DNA of 64,000 bases, taken from positions 1 through 64,000 of the forward strand of contig NZ_URAR01000009.1 of the NCBI RefSeq assembly GCF_900545795.1, read 5' to 3'. Below the pieces are notes generated by a model. The model worked only from the letters and a program-made list of their open reading frames with translations, was not told the origin of the DNA and ran no database searches. Source of the stretch: an uncultured Veillonella sp. (GTDB lineage Bacteria; Bacillota; Negativicutes; Veillonellales; Veillonellaceae). Made by a program: the position numbers and the translations under genes. Shown here in pieces: positions 27,185 through 35,620 of the stretch; the first letter of the stretch is position 1; each line of letters starts with the position of its first letter.

Positions 27185-29085
27185 TGAAACGTGTAGTAGT
27201 AGATCCGATTACTCGTATTGAAGGCCATTTGCGAGTAGAGATTAATGTGGATGAAGCAACGGGCAAAGTAGAAGATGCCTTGTCTAGCGGTACTGCATGG
27301 CGTGGTATTGAATTGGTTGCTAAAAATCGTGATCCTCGCGATGTATGGGCTTTTGTACAGCGTATTTGTGGCGTTTGTACGTCTACACATGCATTGGCCT
27401 CTTTGCGTTGTGTAGAAGATGCATTGGGCATTGAAATTCCTAAAAATGCTAACTATATTCGCAATATTATGCATAGTTGCTTAGATGCTCATGACCATAC
27501 GGTGCATTTTTATCATTTGCATGCATTGGACTGGGTAAGTCCTGTAGAGGCACTTAAAGCTGATCCGGCTAAGACAGCAGCCCTTCAAGAAACTGTGTTA
27601 AAAACTTATAATGTAAGTGGTTTACAGCCACCTGAATTAGCTAATGCCACCTCAGCGTATCCAAAAGAATTCCCGAAAGGCAATGCTACTTATTATGCAG
27701 CGATTCAAGGGAAGGTTAAGAAGATTGTTGAAAGTGGCCAGCTTGGAATTTTTGCCGCTCAATGGTGGGACCATCCAGATTATCAACTATTGCCGCCAGA
27801 AGTACATTTGATGGCAGTAGCTCACTATCTTAATATTTTAGATAAACAGCGTGATATTGTAACGCCACAAGTTGTGTTTGGTGGTAAAAATCCACATCCA
27901 CATTATATTGTAGGCGGTATGCCATGCTCTATTTTTATGGATGATATGAATGCGCCAATCAATGCAGCGCGTCTAGCTGTAGTTGACGAATCCATTGCCT
28001 TAGCAAAGGATTTGGTAAACTATTTCTACTTGCCTGATTTATTGGCTATTGGCCATATTTATGCTAAAGCAGGCATGATTGATGGTGGCGGTTTATCTAA
28101 AAAACGCGTACTCGCTTATGGCGACTATCCTGATGAGCCACATACAGGCACTAAAAATGGCGATTACTTTAAGAAATGTATCGTTCGTGCCAATGGCGTC
28201 GTAGAAGACTTTGGCCTTGGTGTAGATAAGGCTAAGTTCATCCCATTAGAAGGGAAAGACCTTATGAATCCAGACTTCTTGTCAGAAGAAGTGGAACATT
28301 CTTGGTTTGAATACCCTGATGGGAAAAAATCTATACATCCTAGCGAAGGTGTTACTAAAGCTAATTATACTGGTCCTAAAACGGGTACTAAAGAACATTG
28401 GGAATACTTGGATGAAACCAAGAAATACTCTTGGGTTAAGTCCCCAACCTTTAAGGGCGGCGCTTGTGAAGTAGGCCCATTGGCTAAATATATTGTTGTA
28501 TATACAAAAGTAAAACAAGGCATCATTAAAGATCCAACTTGGGCAGAAAAAATGATAGTACAGCAAATTGATACTGTATCGTCCGTGCTTGGTGCGCCAG
28601 CTCATGTATGGATGTGCAGCACCTTAGGGCGCACTGCTTGCCGTGCATTGGATGCTCAGGTAGCAGTAAATCTTAGTCAATATTTCTACAATAAATTAGT
28701 AGCTAATATTAAGGGCGGCAACACTAAGGTAGCTAATGTGACTAATTTTGACCCTAATACTTGGCCAAAAGAATCTAAAGGCGTAGGTTTAGTTGATGCA
28801 CCTCGCGGTGGTCTTGGACACTGGTGTGTGATTAAAGAGGGCAAAACTGATAATTATCAATGTATTGTACCGACTACTTGGAATGCTTGTCCTAAGACGA
28901 TTGCTAATGAACATGGCGCCTATGAGTCTAATATGATTGATACAAAGGTAAAAATTGCCGACAAGCCTCTTGAGATTTTAAAGGGTATTCACTCCTTTGA
29001 CCCATGTCTTGCTTGTGCTACGCATTTATACAATAAAAAAGGCGAAAAAATCGTCTCTGTTAATACCGATGCTATGTGTAAATAA
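27184..29085 (+). CDS. hyaB: [NiFe] hydrogenase large subunit
   Basis: The catalytic subunit, 633 residues. The Ni-Fe site is held by two CxxC motifs: RICGVC (Cys62, Cys65) near the N-terminus and DPCLACATH (Cys608, Cys611, His614) near the C-terminus. The last 19 residues after His614 form the peptide expected to be removed by the maturation protease encoded two genes downstream. Other family blocks are RIEGHLRVEI, LDAHDHTVHFYHLHALDW and GRTACRALDAQ. The one-base overlap with the small-subunit gene suggests translational coupling. The hyp genes for cofactor assembly are not in the window. Confidence 0.97.
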   Translation: MKRVVVDPITRIEGHLRVEINVDEATGKVEDALSSGTAWRGIELVAKNRDPRDVWAFVQRICGVCTSTHALASLRCVEDALGIEIPKNANYIRNIMHSCLDAHDHTVHFYHLHALDWVSPVEALKADPAKTAALQETVLKTYNVSGLQPPELANATSAYPKEFPKGNATYYAAIQGKVKKIVESGQLGIFAAQWWDHPDYQLLPPEVHLMAVAHYLNILDKQRDIVTPQVVFGGKNPHPHYIVGGMPCSIFMDDMNAPINAARLAVVDESIALAKDLVNYFYLPDLLAIGHIYAKAGMIDGGGLSKKRVLAYGDYPDEPHTGTKNGDYFKKCIVRANGVVEDFGLGVDKAKFIPLEGKDLMNPDFLSEEVEHSWFEYPDGKKSIHPSEGVTKANYTGPKTGTKEHWEYLDETKKYSWVKSPTFKGGACEVGPLAKYIVVYTKVKQGIIKDPTWAEKMIVQQIDTVSSVLGAPAHVWMCSTLGRTACRALDAQVAVNLSQYFYNKLVANIKGGNTKVANVTNFDPNTWPKESKGVGLVDAPRGGLGHWCVIKEGKTDNYQCIVPTTWNACPKTIANEHGAYESNMIDTKVKIADKPLEILKGIHSFDPCLACATHLYNKKGEKIVSVNTDAMCK

Positions 29086-29099
29086 TAGGGGGGATGTAT

Positions 29100-29813
29100 A
29101 TGCTACAACAGCCGGATAAAAAGCCGTATCGCGTGTTTAGTCTGTGGCTTCGCATATTCCATTGGACGATGGTACTTTGCGTAACCTTCCTATTTTGGAC
29201 AGGGCTTTACATTGGAGATCCTGGATTTAGTATGTTTGTAGGACGTGAACCAGCAGAAGCCATTACGAGTTGGTTTTCTATGGAGACAATTCGTCGCGTT
29301 CATTTTACTTTTGCATTCGTCCTTATATTTTCATTCGTGTTCCGTATTTATGGGGCCATTCGCTATCGTGGTGACCGCTTGTTACCTAAGTTTAAAAGCC
29401 GCTTGTATTGGGTGGGCATTAAACAGACCTTCTTGCATTATTTGATGTTGCCTCGTCAAGAAGAGCATCGCGTGCTTCGCAATTCCTTAGCTCGTACGAG
29501 TTATTTGATTGTGTATATTATGATGTTCCTAGAGATTTGCACCGGTCTTGCTATGTATTCGCAAATCAATCCTAATAGTTGGTTAGCCATTGTGTTTAAT
29601 CCTATTAATCTAATGCTTAGCGAATATGATATTCATATCATTCATCACTATATTGCCTGGTTCTTCTTGCTCTTTACGGTTATGCATGTATATTTAGCAT
29701 TCCGCGAAGATGTTATGGAAGAGTCTGGTGAAGTATCCAGCATGGTATCAGGGATGAAATTCTATCCACATGATCCAGAAGATATTGAGGATTTATATGG
29801 TAAACGAAAGTAA
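29100..29813 (+). CDS. hyaC: Ni/Fe-hydrogenase b-type cytochrome subunit
   Basis: An integral membrane cytochrome b that anchors the hydrogenase and passes electrons to the quinone pool; 237 residues with four membrane helices. Heme-ligand histidines are seen in LRIFHWTMV, RRVHFTFAF and IIHHYIAWFFLLFTVMHVYL. ATG 29100 is preferred over ATG 29094 because the AGGGGGG site ends at 29093. The 3' end overlaps the protease gene by 17 bases. Its presence makes a respiratory (H2-oxidising) rather than a ferredoxin-linked role most likely, for example feeding fumarate or nitrate reduction (inference). Confidence 0.94.
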   Translation: MLQQPDKKPYRVFSLWLRIFHWTMVLCVTFLFWTGLYIGDPGFSMFVGREPAEAITSWFSMETIRRVHFTFAFVLIFSFVFRIYGAIRYRGDRLLPKFKSRLYWVGIKQTFLHYLMLPRQEEHRVLRNSLARTSYLIVYIMMFLEICTGLAMYSQINPNSWLAIVFNPINLMLSEYDIHIIHHYIAWFFLLFTVMHVYLAFREDVMEESGEVSSMVSGMKFYPHDPEDIEDLYGKRK

Positions 29814-30285
29814 TATCATTGTGCTTGGTGTAGGCAATATTTTGCTCACTGATGAAGGCTTAGGTGTGCATGTAGTAAAAGAGTTAGAGGCAAATTACTC
29901 TTTTACGCCAAACATTGCTCTCATTGACGGTGGTACGATGGGGATGGAGCTCCTATCTTATATGAGAGGTATGACGAAGCTTTTATTAGTGGATGCCATT
30001 CATGGTGGTGAAGTGCCTGGTACAATATATGAATTTCCGCATCAGGAAACAGAAACATATTTCACTGGCAATATTTCTGTCCATGAAGTGGGCATGCAGG
30101 ATATTTTGCGAATTCGTGCCCTTCAAGAAGATCCTTTGGAAGACGCCACCGTTATTGGTGTTGAGCCAGAGAGCTTAGATATTGGATTAGAACCAACCGA
30201 TACAGTAAAAAAAGCCCTGCCAGAAGTAATTGCACGAGTGATTAAGCAATTAGAGGTTTGGGGGATTGAGGTAGAAAAACGATGA
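29797..30285 (+). CDS. hyaD: Hydrogenase maturation protease (HyaD/HybD type)
   Basis: An endopeptidase that removes the C-terminal peptide of the large subunit after Ni insertion; 162 residues. The N-terminal nickel-sensing motif is VLGVGNILLTDEGLGVHV, with the conserved Glu in TDEG. Other motifs are LIDGGTMGMELL and LLVDAIHGG (Asp), and a later His in ISVHEVGMQDIL. ATG 29797 lies inside the end of the cytochrome gene, so the two are translationally coupled. The 3' end overlaps the next gene by four bases. It matches the HyaB substrate in the same operon. Confidence 0.95.
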   Translation: MVNESNIIVLGVGNILLTDEGLGVHVVKELEANYSFTPNIALIDGGTMGMELLSYMRGMTKLLLVDAIHGGEVPGTIYEFPHQETETYFTGNISVHEVGMQDILRIRALQEDPLEDATVIGVEPESLDIGLEPTDTVKKALPEVIARVIKQLEVWGIEVEKR

Positions 30286-30659
30286 TTGAACATTATGGCA
30301 ATGTAAAGGTAATTTTAAATGAGTTAAAATTAGCTTTAAAGCAACTTCGCGAAACTGGTGAGACCCATACCATATATATTGAAAAAACGGGTTTAACCAT
30401 GGAAGAACAAGTGGAGGTTATGGAAACATTAGGCCGTGGAACGATTACTATTAATTTCACGGAAACAGACCAACCTGTGGAGTGGTATGAGACTCAGTTT
30501 TCAGGGATTTGGTTAGGCACATTCCGCAATCCACGAGATGAAGCCATTGTGTACACCATTGAAGTAGGTCGTTATCCAAGCCTTTGCGGTGCATTTGATG
30601 AAGACATAATCAATGCAGAAGAAGAATTGCAAACTTGGATAGAGGCAGCTGATTTATAA
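30282..30659 (+). CDS. HyaF/HupH C-terminal-domain protein (hydrogenase accessory)
   Basis: A 125-residue protein similar to the C-terminal domain of HyaF/HupH, accessory proteins of uptake hydrogenases. The pattern LGRGTITINF...ETQFSGIWLGTFRN...YTIEVGRYP matches that domain's GxGEV, ET..xGVW and IE(V/I)xxxP landmarks. The N-terminal domain of full HyaF is missing, so it is a half-length version. ATG 30282 overlaps the protease stop (ATGA). It is last in the operon; its stop codon lies in one arm of a 20-bp inverted repeat. Role: probably Fe-S or small-subunit maturation (inference). Confidence 0.78.
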   Translation: MIEHYGNVKVILNELKLALKQLRETGETHTIYIEKTGLTMEEQVEVMETLGRGTITINFTETDQPVEWYETQFSGIWLGTFRNPRDEAIVYTIEVGRYPSLCGAFDEDIINAEEELQTWIEAADL

Positions 30660-30810
30660 AATCCTGGCCTTAAATAATTTTTATATAAATAAAGACTCCT
30701 AACTATACATTTACTCGCGGCGAGACAAGCTCGAATGTTCGCTGCATGTATAGTTAGGAGTCTTTTGTGTTTGTATTTAAATGATTCTTAAAGGCCAGGA
30801 TTTTATAAAT
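30652..30810. repeat. Nested inverted-repeat element with bidirectional terminator
   Basis: The outer arms 30652-30671 and 30791-30810 are a perfect 20-bp inverted repeat (ATTTATAAAATCCTGGCCTT and its complement). Inside lie inner arms 30691-30710 and 30746-30765, again 20 perfect pairs, with AAAGACTCC and GGAGTCTTT at the base, and an inner imperfect hairpin (GCGGCGA with TTCGCTGC). The inner hairpin, with A and T runs, is a good terminator for both convergent genes. The outer repeat includes the stop codon of the hyaF-like gene. Confidence 0.85.
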
Positions 30811-30846
30811 AGGAAAGAGGGAGAAGGATGTTCGTTATCCCTCAAT

Positions 30847-31356
30847 TTAGTCTCCATTGGTAATGAAGATTTTGGTTACACGGTAGCCATCATGGTGGAA
30901 GAAGATGCCTTGGATATAGCCGGATCTTGGTTTAAATTTTCCGTAGAACCATTGGTTGTTGTACATGAGGTCAGGGCGACCATAGGCTGCATACACTTGT
31001 TCTAATGTATCGCCTACTGCAATGCCACGGTAGGTAGTGGCGTCGCGATTGATAACGCTAATATAATGCACAGGATTACAACCATAGGTGATGCCACCAT
31101 AGGTGAGTTCGACGCCTACAAATTTTACATGGTCATTGTAATTGGTAGGGGTGCCCAAGCTTTGAATGACATTAGCAATTGGTGTGCCTAAAGTAACGCC
31201 AGCAATGGACATGTCTTGAGCACTTGGGCGCTGTCCATATACTTGGCCTTGTTGTACATTGGTATAGTTTGGATATTGCGGCAAGGCGGCCATAGCTGTT
31301 GCGCCAATTGAGCTAGCTAAGAGTAAACTTAAACAAATGGTTGACATTTTTTTCAT
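30847..31356 (-). CDS. Secreted BamE/SmpA-like repeat protein
   Basis: A 169-residue secreted protein with a signal peptide (residues 1-23, ending ATAMA). The mature part has two copies of a BamE/SmpA-like motif: IAGVTLGTPIANVIQSLGTP (about 51-70) and YRGIAVGDTLEQVYAAYGRP (about 109-128), each followed by a Gly/Tyr strand. The family is usually periplasmic, fitting a diderm Negativicute. AAGGGAG precedes the start. It stands alone, convergent with the hydrogenase operon. Function unknown; it is not BamE itself as there is no lipobox. Confidence 0.7.
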   Translation of the reverse strand: MKKMSTICLSLLLASSIGATAMAALPQYPNYTNVQQGQVYGQRPSAQDMSIAGVTLGTPIANVIQSLGTPTNYNDHVKFVGVELTYGGITYGCNPVHYISVINRDATTYRGIAVGDTLEQVYAAYGRPDLMYNNQWFYGKFKPRSGYIQGIFFHHDGYRVTKIFITNGD

Positions 31357-31484
31357 AGTAACACTCCCTTAAAATAATAAAAATGTCTGCACAATTTTTG
31401 CAATTATAGAGCTTTGAAGAAATCTGTGTTTTCAATGGCTCTATATGATTTAAGTATAGCACTTGTACAGTAAGTTGCAATAAG

Positions 31485-31552
31485 ATAGAATGTGCTAATA
31501 TTGGCAGCTAGAATGTATTGATATGGGCAGATAAAATGTGTAATATTGACAG
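31485..31552. repeat. 23-bp tandem repeat, 3 copies
   Basis: Units begin at 31485, 31508 and 31531 (23, 23 and 22 bases), with the core TAGAATGTNNTGATATTGGCAG. They lie in the 334-base spacer (31357-31690) before the glycosyltransferase. The rest of that spacer shows no gene or clear promoter. Confidence 0.65.
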
Positions 31553-31690
31553 ATTCAAAGGACATATTCAAGACGTAGCACATAATTGCTTGCCACTTAG
31601 GGCACAATATCATATAATTAAATGCTATGATTTGCCAAAGTTTCGAAAAAATAGTAAAATTAAAGCGCAATAGATTAACGGAGGCAGTGT

Positions 31691-32635
31691 ATGTTATTGT
31701 CAATAGTGGTACCTGTTTATAATGAAGAGGCTAATATAAAAAAGTTTTATAGTTCAGTGAAGGAAGTTCTTAATACTCTTCCTTATGAGCAAGAAATCAT
31801 TTTCGTAGATGATGGCTCATCCGACAATTCTGCCACTATGCTACGTCATATTGCGGCTGAAGATACAGCGGTGAAAGTCTTACTTTTAGCGCGTAATTTT
31901 GGACATCAATTGGCTTTGACTTGTGGGCTAGACCATGCCAAAGGGGATGCAGTAATTACCATGGATGGTGATATGCAACATCCACCAGAATTAATTCCAG
32001 AGATGGTTAGACTTTGGGAAGAGGGGCATGATGTGGTGCGCACGATTCGCGATTCCACAGAAGATGCTAGCTGGGCTAAGTCCTTCACGTCAAAATACTA
32101 TTATAAATTAATGAATAAAATGGCCAATGTGCCCATCGTAGAAGGTGGGTCAGATTTTCGTCTCATGAACCGCAAAGCCTTAGATACGCTTCTTCAATTT
32201 AGGGAGCATGGGCGTTTCTTGCGCGGGATTGTAGGCGCTATTGGTTACAATCAAGGTGAAATTCACTTTGTAGCACCACCGCGATTTGCTGGCAAATCAA
32301 AGTTTAGTGTGCGAAAAATGTTGCATTTTGCCTTAGATGGCATTGCGGCATTTTCTAATGTACCGCTTCGTGCCGCCTTATATATAGGCCTCATGTCAGG
32401 CATTTTAAGTATTATAATGATTTTACATATTTTGTTTGTCCATTTCTTTACAGATAGTGCTGTAAGTGGTTGGGCAACGTTAGGCGTATCCATATTCTTC
32501 TTAGGTGGGGTACAATTAGTTTGTATCGGCATGATTGGAGAGTATGTAGGTCGAGTGTTTCAAGAAGTTAAACATCGACCATTGTATTGGATTCGCGATA
32601 GTGTGAATTGCGAAAGTGATAGTACACAAAAGTAG
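31691..32635 (+). CDS. Family 2 glycosyltransferase (DPM1/GtrB/ArnC type)
   Basis: A 314-residue membrane glycosyltransferase. The GT-A domain begins LSIVVPVYNEEANIKKFY, with the nucleotide-sugar aspartates in FVDDGSSDNS and the metal-binding MDGDMQHPPELI (DxD region). FRLMNRKAL and GRFLRGIVGAIGY follow. Two C-terminal membrane helices (about 230-255 and 265-290) place it with polyprenyl-phosphate glycosyltransferases that feed cell-surface sugar modification. GGAGGCAG precedes the start. No flippase or partner gene is adjacent. Confidence 0.92.
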   Translation: MLLSIVVPVYNEEANIKKFYSSVKEVLNTLPYEQEIIFVDDGSSDNSATMLRHIAAEDTAVKVLLLARNFGHQLALTCGLDHAKGDAVITMDGDMQHPPELIPEMVRLWEEGHDVVRTIRDSTEDASWAKSFTSKYYYKLMNKMANVPIVEGGSDFRLMNRKALDTLLQFREHGRFLRGIVGAIGYNQGEIHFVAPPRFAGKSKFSVRKMLHFALDGIAAFSNVPLRAALYIGLMSGILSIIMILHILFVHFFTDSAVSGWATLGVSIFFLGGVQLVCIGMIGEYVGRVFQEVKHRPLYWIRDSVNCESDSTQK

Positions 32636-32639
32636 GATT

Positions 32640-32757
32640 GGCTAATAATTTAAGCATAATCCTAATTATAGGTTAATAGTTTAAGCATAATTATAATTAT
32701 GCTTAGGGTTTAGCAAAATGAATGGTTTAGCACCGTGAATGGCTTATCACAGTGATA
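32640..32757. repeat. Two tandem repeats: 2 x 31 bp, then 3 x 17 bp
   Basis: The 31-base units at 32640 and 32671 share GGTTAATANTTTAAGCATAA. The 17-base units at 32707, 32724 and 32741 share GGTTTAGCA...GTGAAT. Overlapping the second 31-mer is a perfect 24-base palindrome at 32682-32705 (TAAGCATAATTA then its complement). Confidence 0.75.
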
Positions 32758-32854
32758 GGTAGGACGTAATGTTTTGTTCAGTGCTAACATAGAAGAAGGT
32801 GTACTGATGGGGTTCCTTGATAGAGAGCCCAGGTTAGAAACATAGCGAGGAAGA

Positions 32855-33811
32855 ATGATGAGATACAAGTATAAGAAGTTGTCTATTATGGTAGCCTTAG
32901 TGCTAAGTGTAGGCGCTTATACAGTAGCTGGTGCCGCTGGCTATGAATATGGAACTAAGGGTGGCGAGATTCCTGCCATTCAAAAAAAATTAATTGCTGC
33001 AGGCTATAAAGCTCGTCCAAATGGTGAATATGATGCCAATACAAAATGGGCTGTACGTTTATACCAAAAAGATATGGGATTGCCAGTCAATGGCATTGTA
33101 GACGAAGCTACGTATAAATCTTTGATGGGTAAATCGTTAGATGCGAGTAAGCTTCGCAAGTTAGGTAAAATGTCTGACGATAAGATTGCTGCTGAATGGG
33201 CTGCGAGCCAACCGACGAAGGACAGCAAATCAGCTATTAAGGCAGATGAGGATCAATCCAAGAAGTCCGATAATAAAAAATCCGACAGCAAAAAATCTGA
33301 TAGCAAGAAATCTAAAGCCGATAAAAATAGCAAAAAAGACAAGTCTGATAAAAGTAATAAATCTAAAATGACTGTAAGTCGTGCAGACAGCTTACTTGAT
33401 CCATTTGATTCCGATTTTATTTTTACTAAAACGGGACCTGTATCAAAATCTATACAAGATATAATTAAAGAAGCAGAAAACTATCGCGGTGTGCCTTACG
33501 TATTTGGTGGCAATACGCCTAAAGGGTTTGACTGCTCTGGTTATGTGCGCTATGTATTTGCCAAAAAAGGCATTAGCTTACCGCGTTCTGCTGATGAGCA
33601 ATATACAGTAGGCACTAAGGTGGCTAAAAAGAATTTACAACCAGGTGATTTAGTATTTTTTGAAACCTATGAAAAAGGCGTATCTCATTCTGGAATCTAT
33701 ATTGGCAATGGTAAATTTATCAGTGCCACTAGCAGTCGTGGCGTTGCTGTAGCTGATTTAGCAGGTGGCTACTGGGGCGAACGATATATTGGGGCGAAGC
33801 GCGTTATGTAA
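32855..33811 (+). CDS. Secreted NlpC/P60 peptidoglycan hydrolase with PG-binding domain
   Basis: A 318-residue secreted cell-wall hydrolase. It has a signal peptide (residues 1-27), a peptidoglycan-binding_1 domain (about 30-90: IPAIQKKLIAAGYKARPNGE, MGLPVNGIVDEATY), then a Lys/Ser/Asp-rich linker of KKSD-type repeats (about 120-170). The C-terminal NlpC/P60 domain has catalytic Cys in KGFDCSGYVRYVF, His in GVSHSGIYIG and the third residue region in SSRGVAV. It probably cleaves D-Glu-diaminopimelate bonds. GAGGAAG precedes ATG 32855. It stands alone and ends at a terminator. Confidence 0.94.
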   Translation: MMRYKYKKLSIMVALVLSVGAYTVAGAAGYEYGTKGGEIPAIQKKLIAAGYKARPNGEYDANTKWAVRLYQKDMGLPVNGIVDEATYKSLMGKSLDASKLRKLGKMSDDKIAAEWAASQPTKDSKSAIKADEDQSKKSDNKKSDSKKSDSKKSKADKNSKKDKSDKSNKSKMTVSRADSLLDPFDSDFIFTKTGPVSKSIQDIIKEAENYRGVPYVFGGNTPKGFDCSGYVRYVFAKKGISLPRSADEQYTVGTKVAKKNLQPGDLVFFETYEKGVSHSGIYIGNGKFISATSSRGVAVADLAGGYWGERYIGAKRVM

Positions 33812-33850
33812 GGCGCAAGGCTCAGATAAACAAAGTACTTGGTATGTTGA

Positions 33851-33875
33851 AGAGGAGGCATAGCCTCCTCTTTTT
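33851..33875 (+). terminator. Terminator after the NlpC/P60 gene
   Basis: The stem AGAGGAGGC/GCCTCCTCT with loop ATA is followed by a run of T residues. Confidence 0.88.
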
Positions 33876-33897
33876 CTGAATTGTTAGAAGGGCGGAT

Positions 33898-34611
33898 ATG
33901 GTAGGCATGATTGAGGTAAAAGAAGTCCAATTCTTCTATGAGCAAGAGGAAGTCTTATGCAATATTTCCATACAAATAGAAGAAGGCGATTTTACAATTG
34001 TTGTAGGGCCTAATGGAGCTGGTAAGACTACATTTTTGCGTCTCTTATCTGGTCTATTGAGTCCTACTCATGGGCAGATTTTAATAGATGGTAAAACAGT
34101 AAATGAGGCACAGCAAGCTGGCTTACTTCACTTGGTGCCACAAATATACAATAAAAATGCAGCACAATTTCCCGCTACTTGTTTAGAAATTGTTGAACTC
34201 GGCTTGCGACTTCATAAGGGCTCACGTGAAGAGCGCCGTCAAAGTGCCTTAGATGCCCTAGAACAAGTGGGCATGAGTGAATTTAAGGGTCGGCGTATTG
34301 GTGATTTAAGTGGTGGACAGCAACAACGGATTATGATTGCGCAGGCTTTGGCGCGCAAGCCAAAGTATTTATTGCTTGATGAGCCTACTAGTGGCATTGA
34401 TTTTGAGGCTAGCCGGCGCATTATGGAGCTTCTACGCACCTTATCTGACAAGGGCATGACCATCGTCATGGTCACACATGATGTAGAAGAAGGCTGTAAA
34501 TTGTGCGATCAGACCATTTGTATTAATCGCCATGTGTGCTATCACGGCAATGGCGCTGGATTTTTAGACTCTCATAAAGGGCCTTTATTGTTTTGGCATA
34601 TAGGAGGCTAA
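33898..34611 (+). CDS. Metal (zinc/manganese-type) ABC transporter ATP-binding protein
   Basis: A 237-residue ABC ATPase of the ZnuC/MntB family. Walker A is GPNGAGKTT, the Q-loop is in HLVPQIYNKN, the signature is LSGGQQQRI, Walker B is LLLDEPTSGID and the switch His is in MVTHDVEEG. The C-terminal tail (NRHVCYHGNG) is typical of the zinc/manganese group. ATG 33898 is used; ATG 33907 is an alternative. The permease starts 2 bases after it ends. The usual substrate-binding lipoprotein and Fur/Zur regulator are not next to it. Confidence 0.9.
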   Translation: MVGMIEVKEVQFFYEQEEVLCNISIQIEEGDFTIVVGPNGAGKTTFLRLLSGLLSPTHGQILIDGKTVNEAQQAGLLHLVPQIYNKNAAQFPATCLEIVELGLRLHKGSREERRQSALDALEQVGMSEFKGRRIGDLSGGQQQRIMIAQALARKPKYLLLDEPTSGIDFEASRRIMELLRTLSDKGMTIVMVTHDVEEGCKLCDQTICINRHVCYHGNGAGFLDSHKGPLLFWHIGG

Positions 34612-34612
34612 G

Positions 34613-35419
34613 ATGGATATTTTTAATTATGAATTTATGCAGCGTGCCTTTATTGCCGGCCTCATTGTGGCTCTCATGTGTCCTTTGATTGGCACATTTA
34701 TCGTCATTAAACGGCAATCACTGCTCGGTGAGGGCCTAGGTCATATCGCCTTTGCTGGCGTTACAGGAGCTTCCTTTTTATCCCTATATCCACCGCTCGG
34801 TGCAGCGGGCTTGACTGTGTTAGCGGCTATAGGCATTGAACTAGTTAGACGGCGGCATAATCAATATACGGATATGATTTTGGCCTTATTCTTTTATACA
34901 GGCTTGGCGTTAGCTGTTATTTTTGCTAGTCTTAATAAAATGCCGAGCACGGGGTTATTGAATTTCTTGTTTGGCAGTATTTTAACAGTTACTGATGCGG
35001 ATATTATGAGCATTGCCGTGGCGGCTGTAGTGGTGGGACTTATTATTTACAGCATATATTCACAGCTTTTGTTTACATCCTTTGATGAACAAGTAGCGAT
35101 TACGGCCGGTGTACCAGTAAATCGGATTAATATGATTTTTTCGATTCTTACGGCCTTAGTAGTAGTTATGGGGATGACCATTGTAGGGATTTTGCTCATT
35201 GGGGCTCTCATGATTGTGCCGGTGGCGAGTGCACATTTATGGAAAGCAGGGTTTACTAAAACGTTGTGGATTAGTGAAATTTACTCAATCTTTAGTGTTC
35301 TAGCAGGTCTCGTGGTGGCCTTTGAATTTGATTTGGCACCAGGCGGCACGATAGTCCTTATGGCGATTTTAGCCTATGCTCTTACTTTTGTCGGCAGTAT
35401 GGCATTAAATCGTCAATAA
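34613..35419 (+). CDS. Metal ABC transporter permease (ZnuB-like)
   Basis: A 268-residue permease of the ABC-3 family (ZnuB/MntC), with about eight membrane helices. Recognisable family segments are EFMQRAFIAGLIVALMCPLI, LLGEGLGHIAFAGVTGA and VVMGMTIVGILLIGALMIVP. It is paired with the ATPase gene upstream with a 1-base gap, so both are made from one transcript. The metal (zinc or manganese) cannot be told from the permease alone. The gene ends in AT-rich DNA before the alaS promoter. Confidence 0.92.
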   Translation: MDIFNYEFMQRAFIAGLIVALMCPLIGTFIVIKRQSLLGEGLGHIAFAGVTGASFLSLYPPLGAAGLTVLAAIGIELVRRRHNQYTDMILALFFYTGLALAVIFASLNKMPSTGLLNFLFGSILTVTDADIMSIAVAAVVVGLIIYSIYSQLLFTSFDEQVAITAGVPVNRINMIFSILTALVVVMGMTIVGILLIGALMIVPVASAHLWKAGFTKTLWISEIYSIFSVLAGLVVAFEFDLAPGGTIVLMAILAYALTFVGSMALNRQ

Positions 35420-35557
35420 AAAGGGAAGTCATAATCGCAGCGGATTTGACTAAATGATGAGTATAGGTGCGAGGCTAGTATATGAGTGAGCTTAGCATAT
35501 TGTAGGACTTAGAATTTGAATCTATAGATGCATATCATACGAGGTATAGGTATTTTA

Positions 35558-35586
35558 GTGACATCTATTACTGATTAGAGTATAAT
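35558..35586 (+). promoter_or_regulatory. Promoter of alaS
   Basis: GTGACA at 35558-35563, a 17-base spacer and a perfect TATAAT at 35581-35586. No T-box sequence is seen in the short leader. Confidence 0.7.
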
Positions 35587-35620
35587 AAAAAGATAGTTAT
35601 TAGTTTAGGAGGCTGAACTC

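Noticed and set aside
30781..31005. Plus-strand open frame of 74 codons
   Set aside because: It begins in the outer arm of the inverted-repeat element and is antisense to the secreted BamE-like gene, which has a signal peptide and good binding site.
35470..35510. AGGTGCGAGGCTAGTATATG, reminiscent of the start of a lysine riboswitch
   Set aside because: The rest of the riboswitch core is missing and a good alaS promoter lies downstream of it, so it would not be in the alaS leader.
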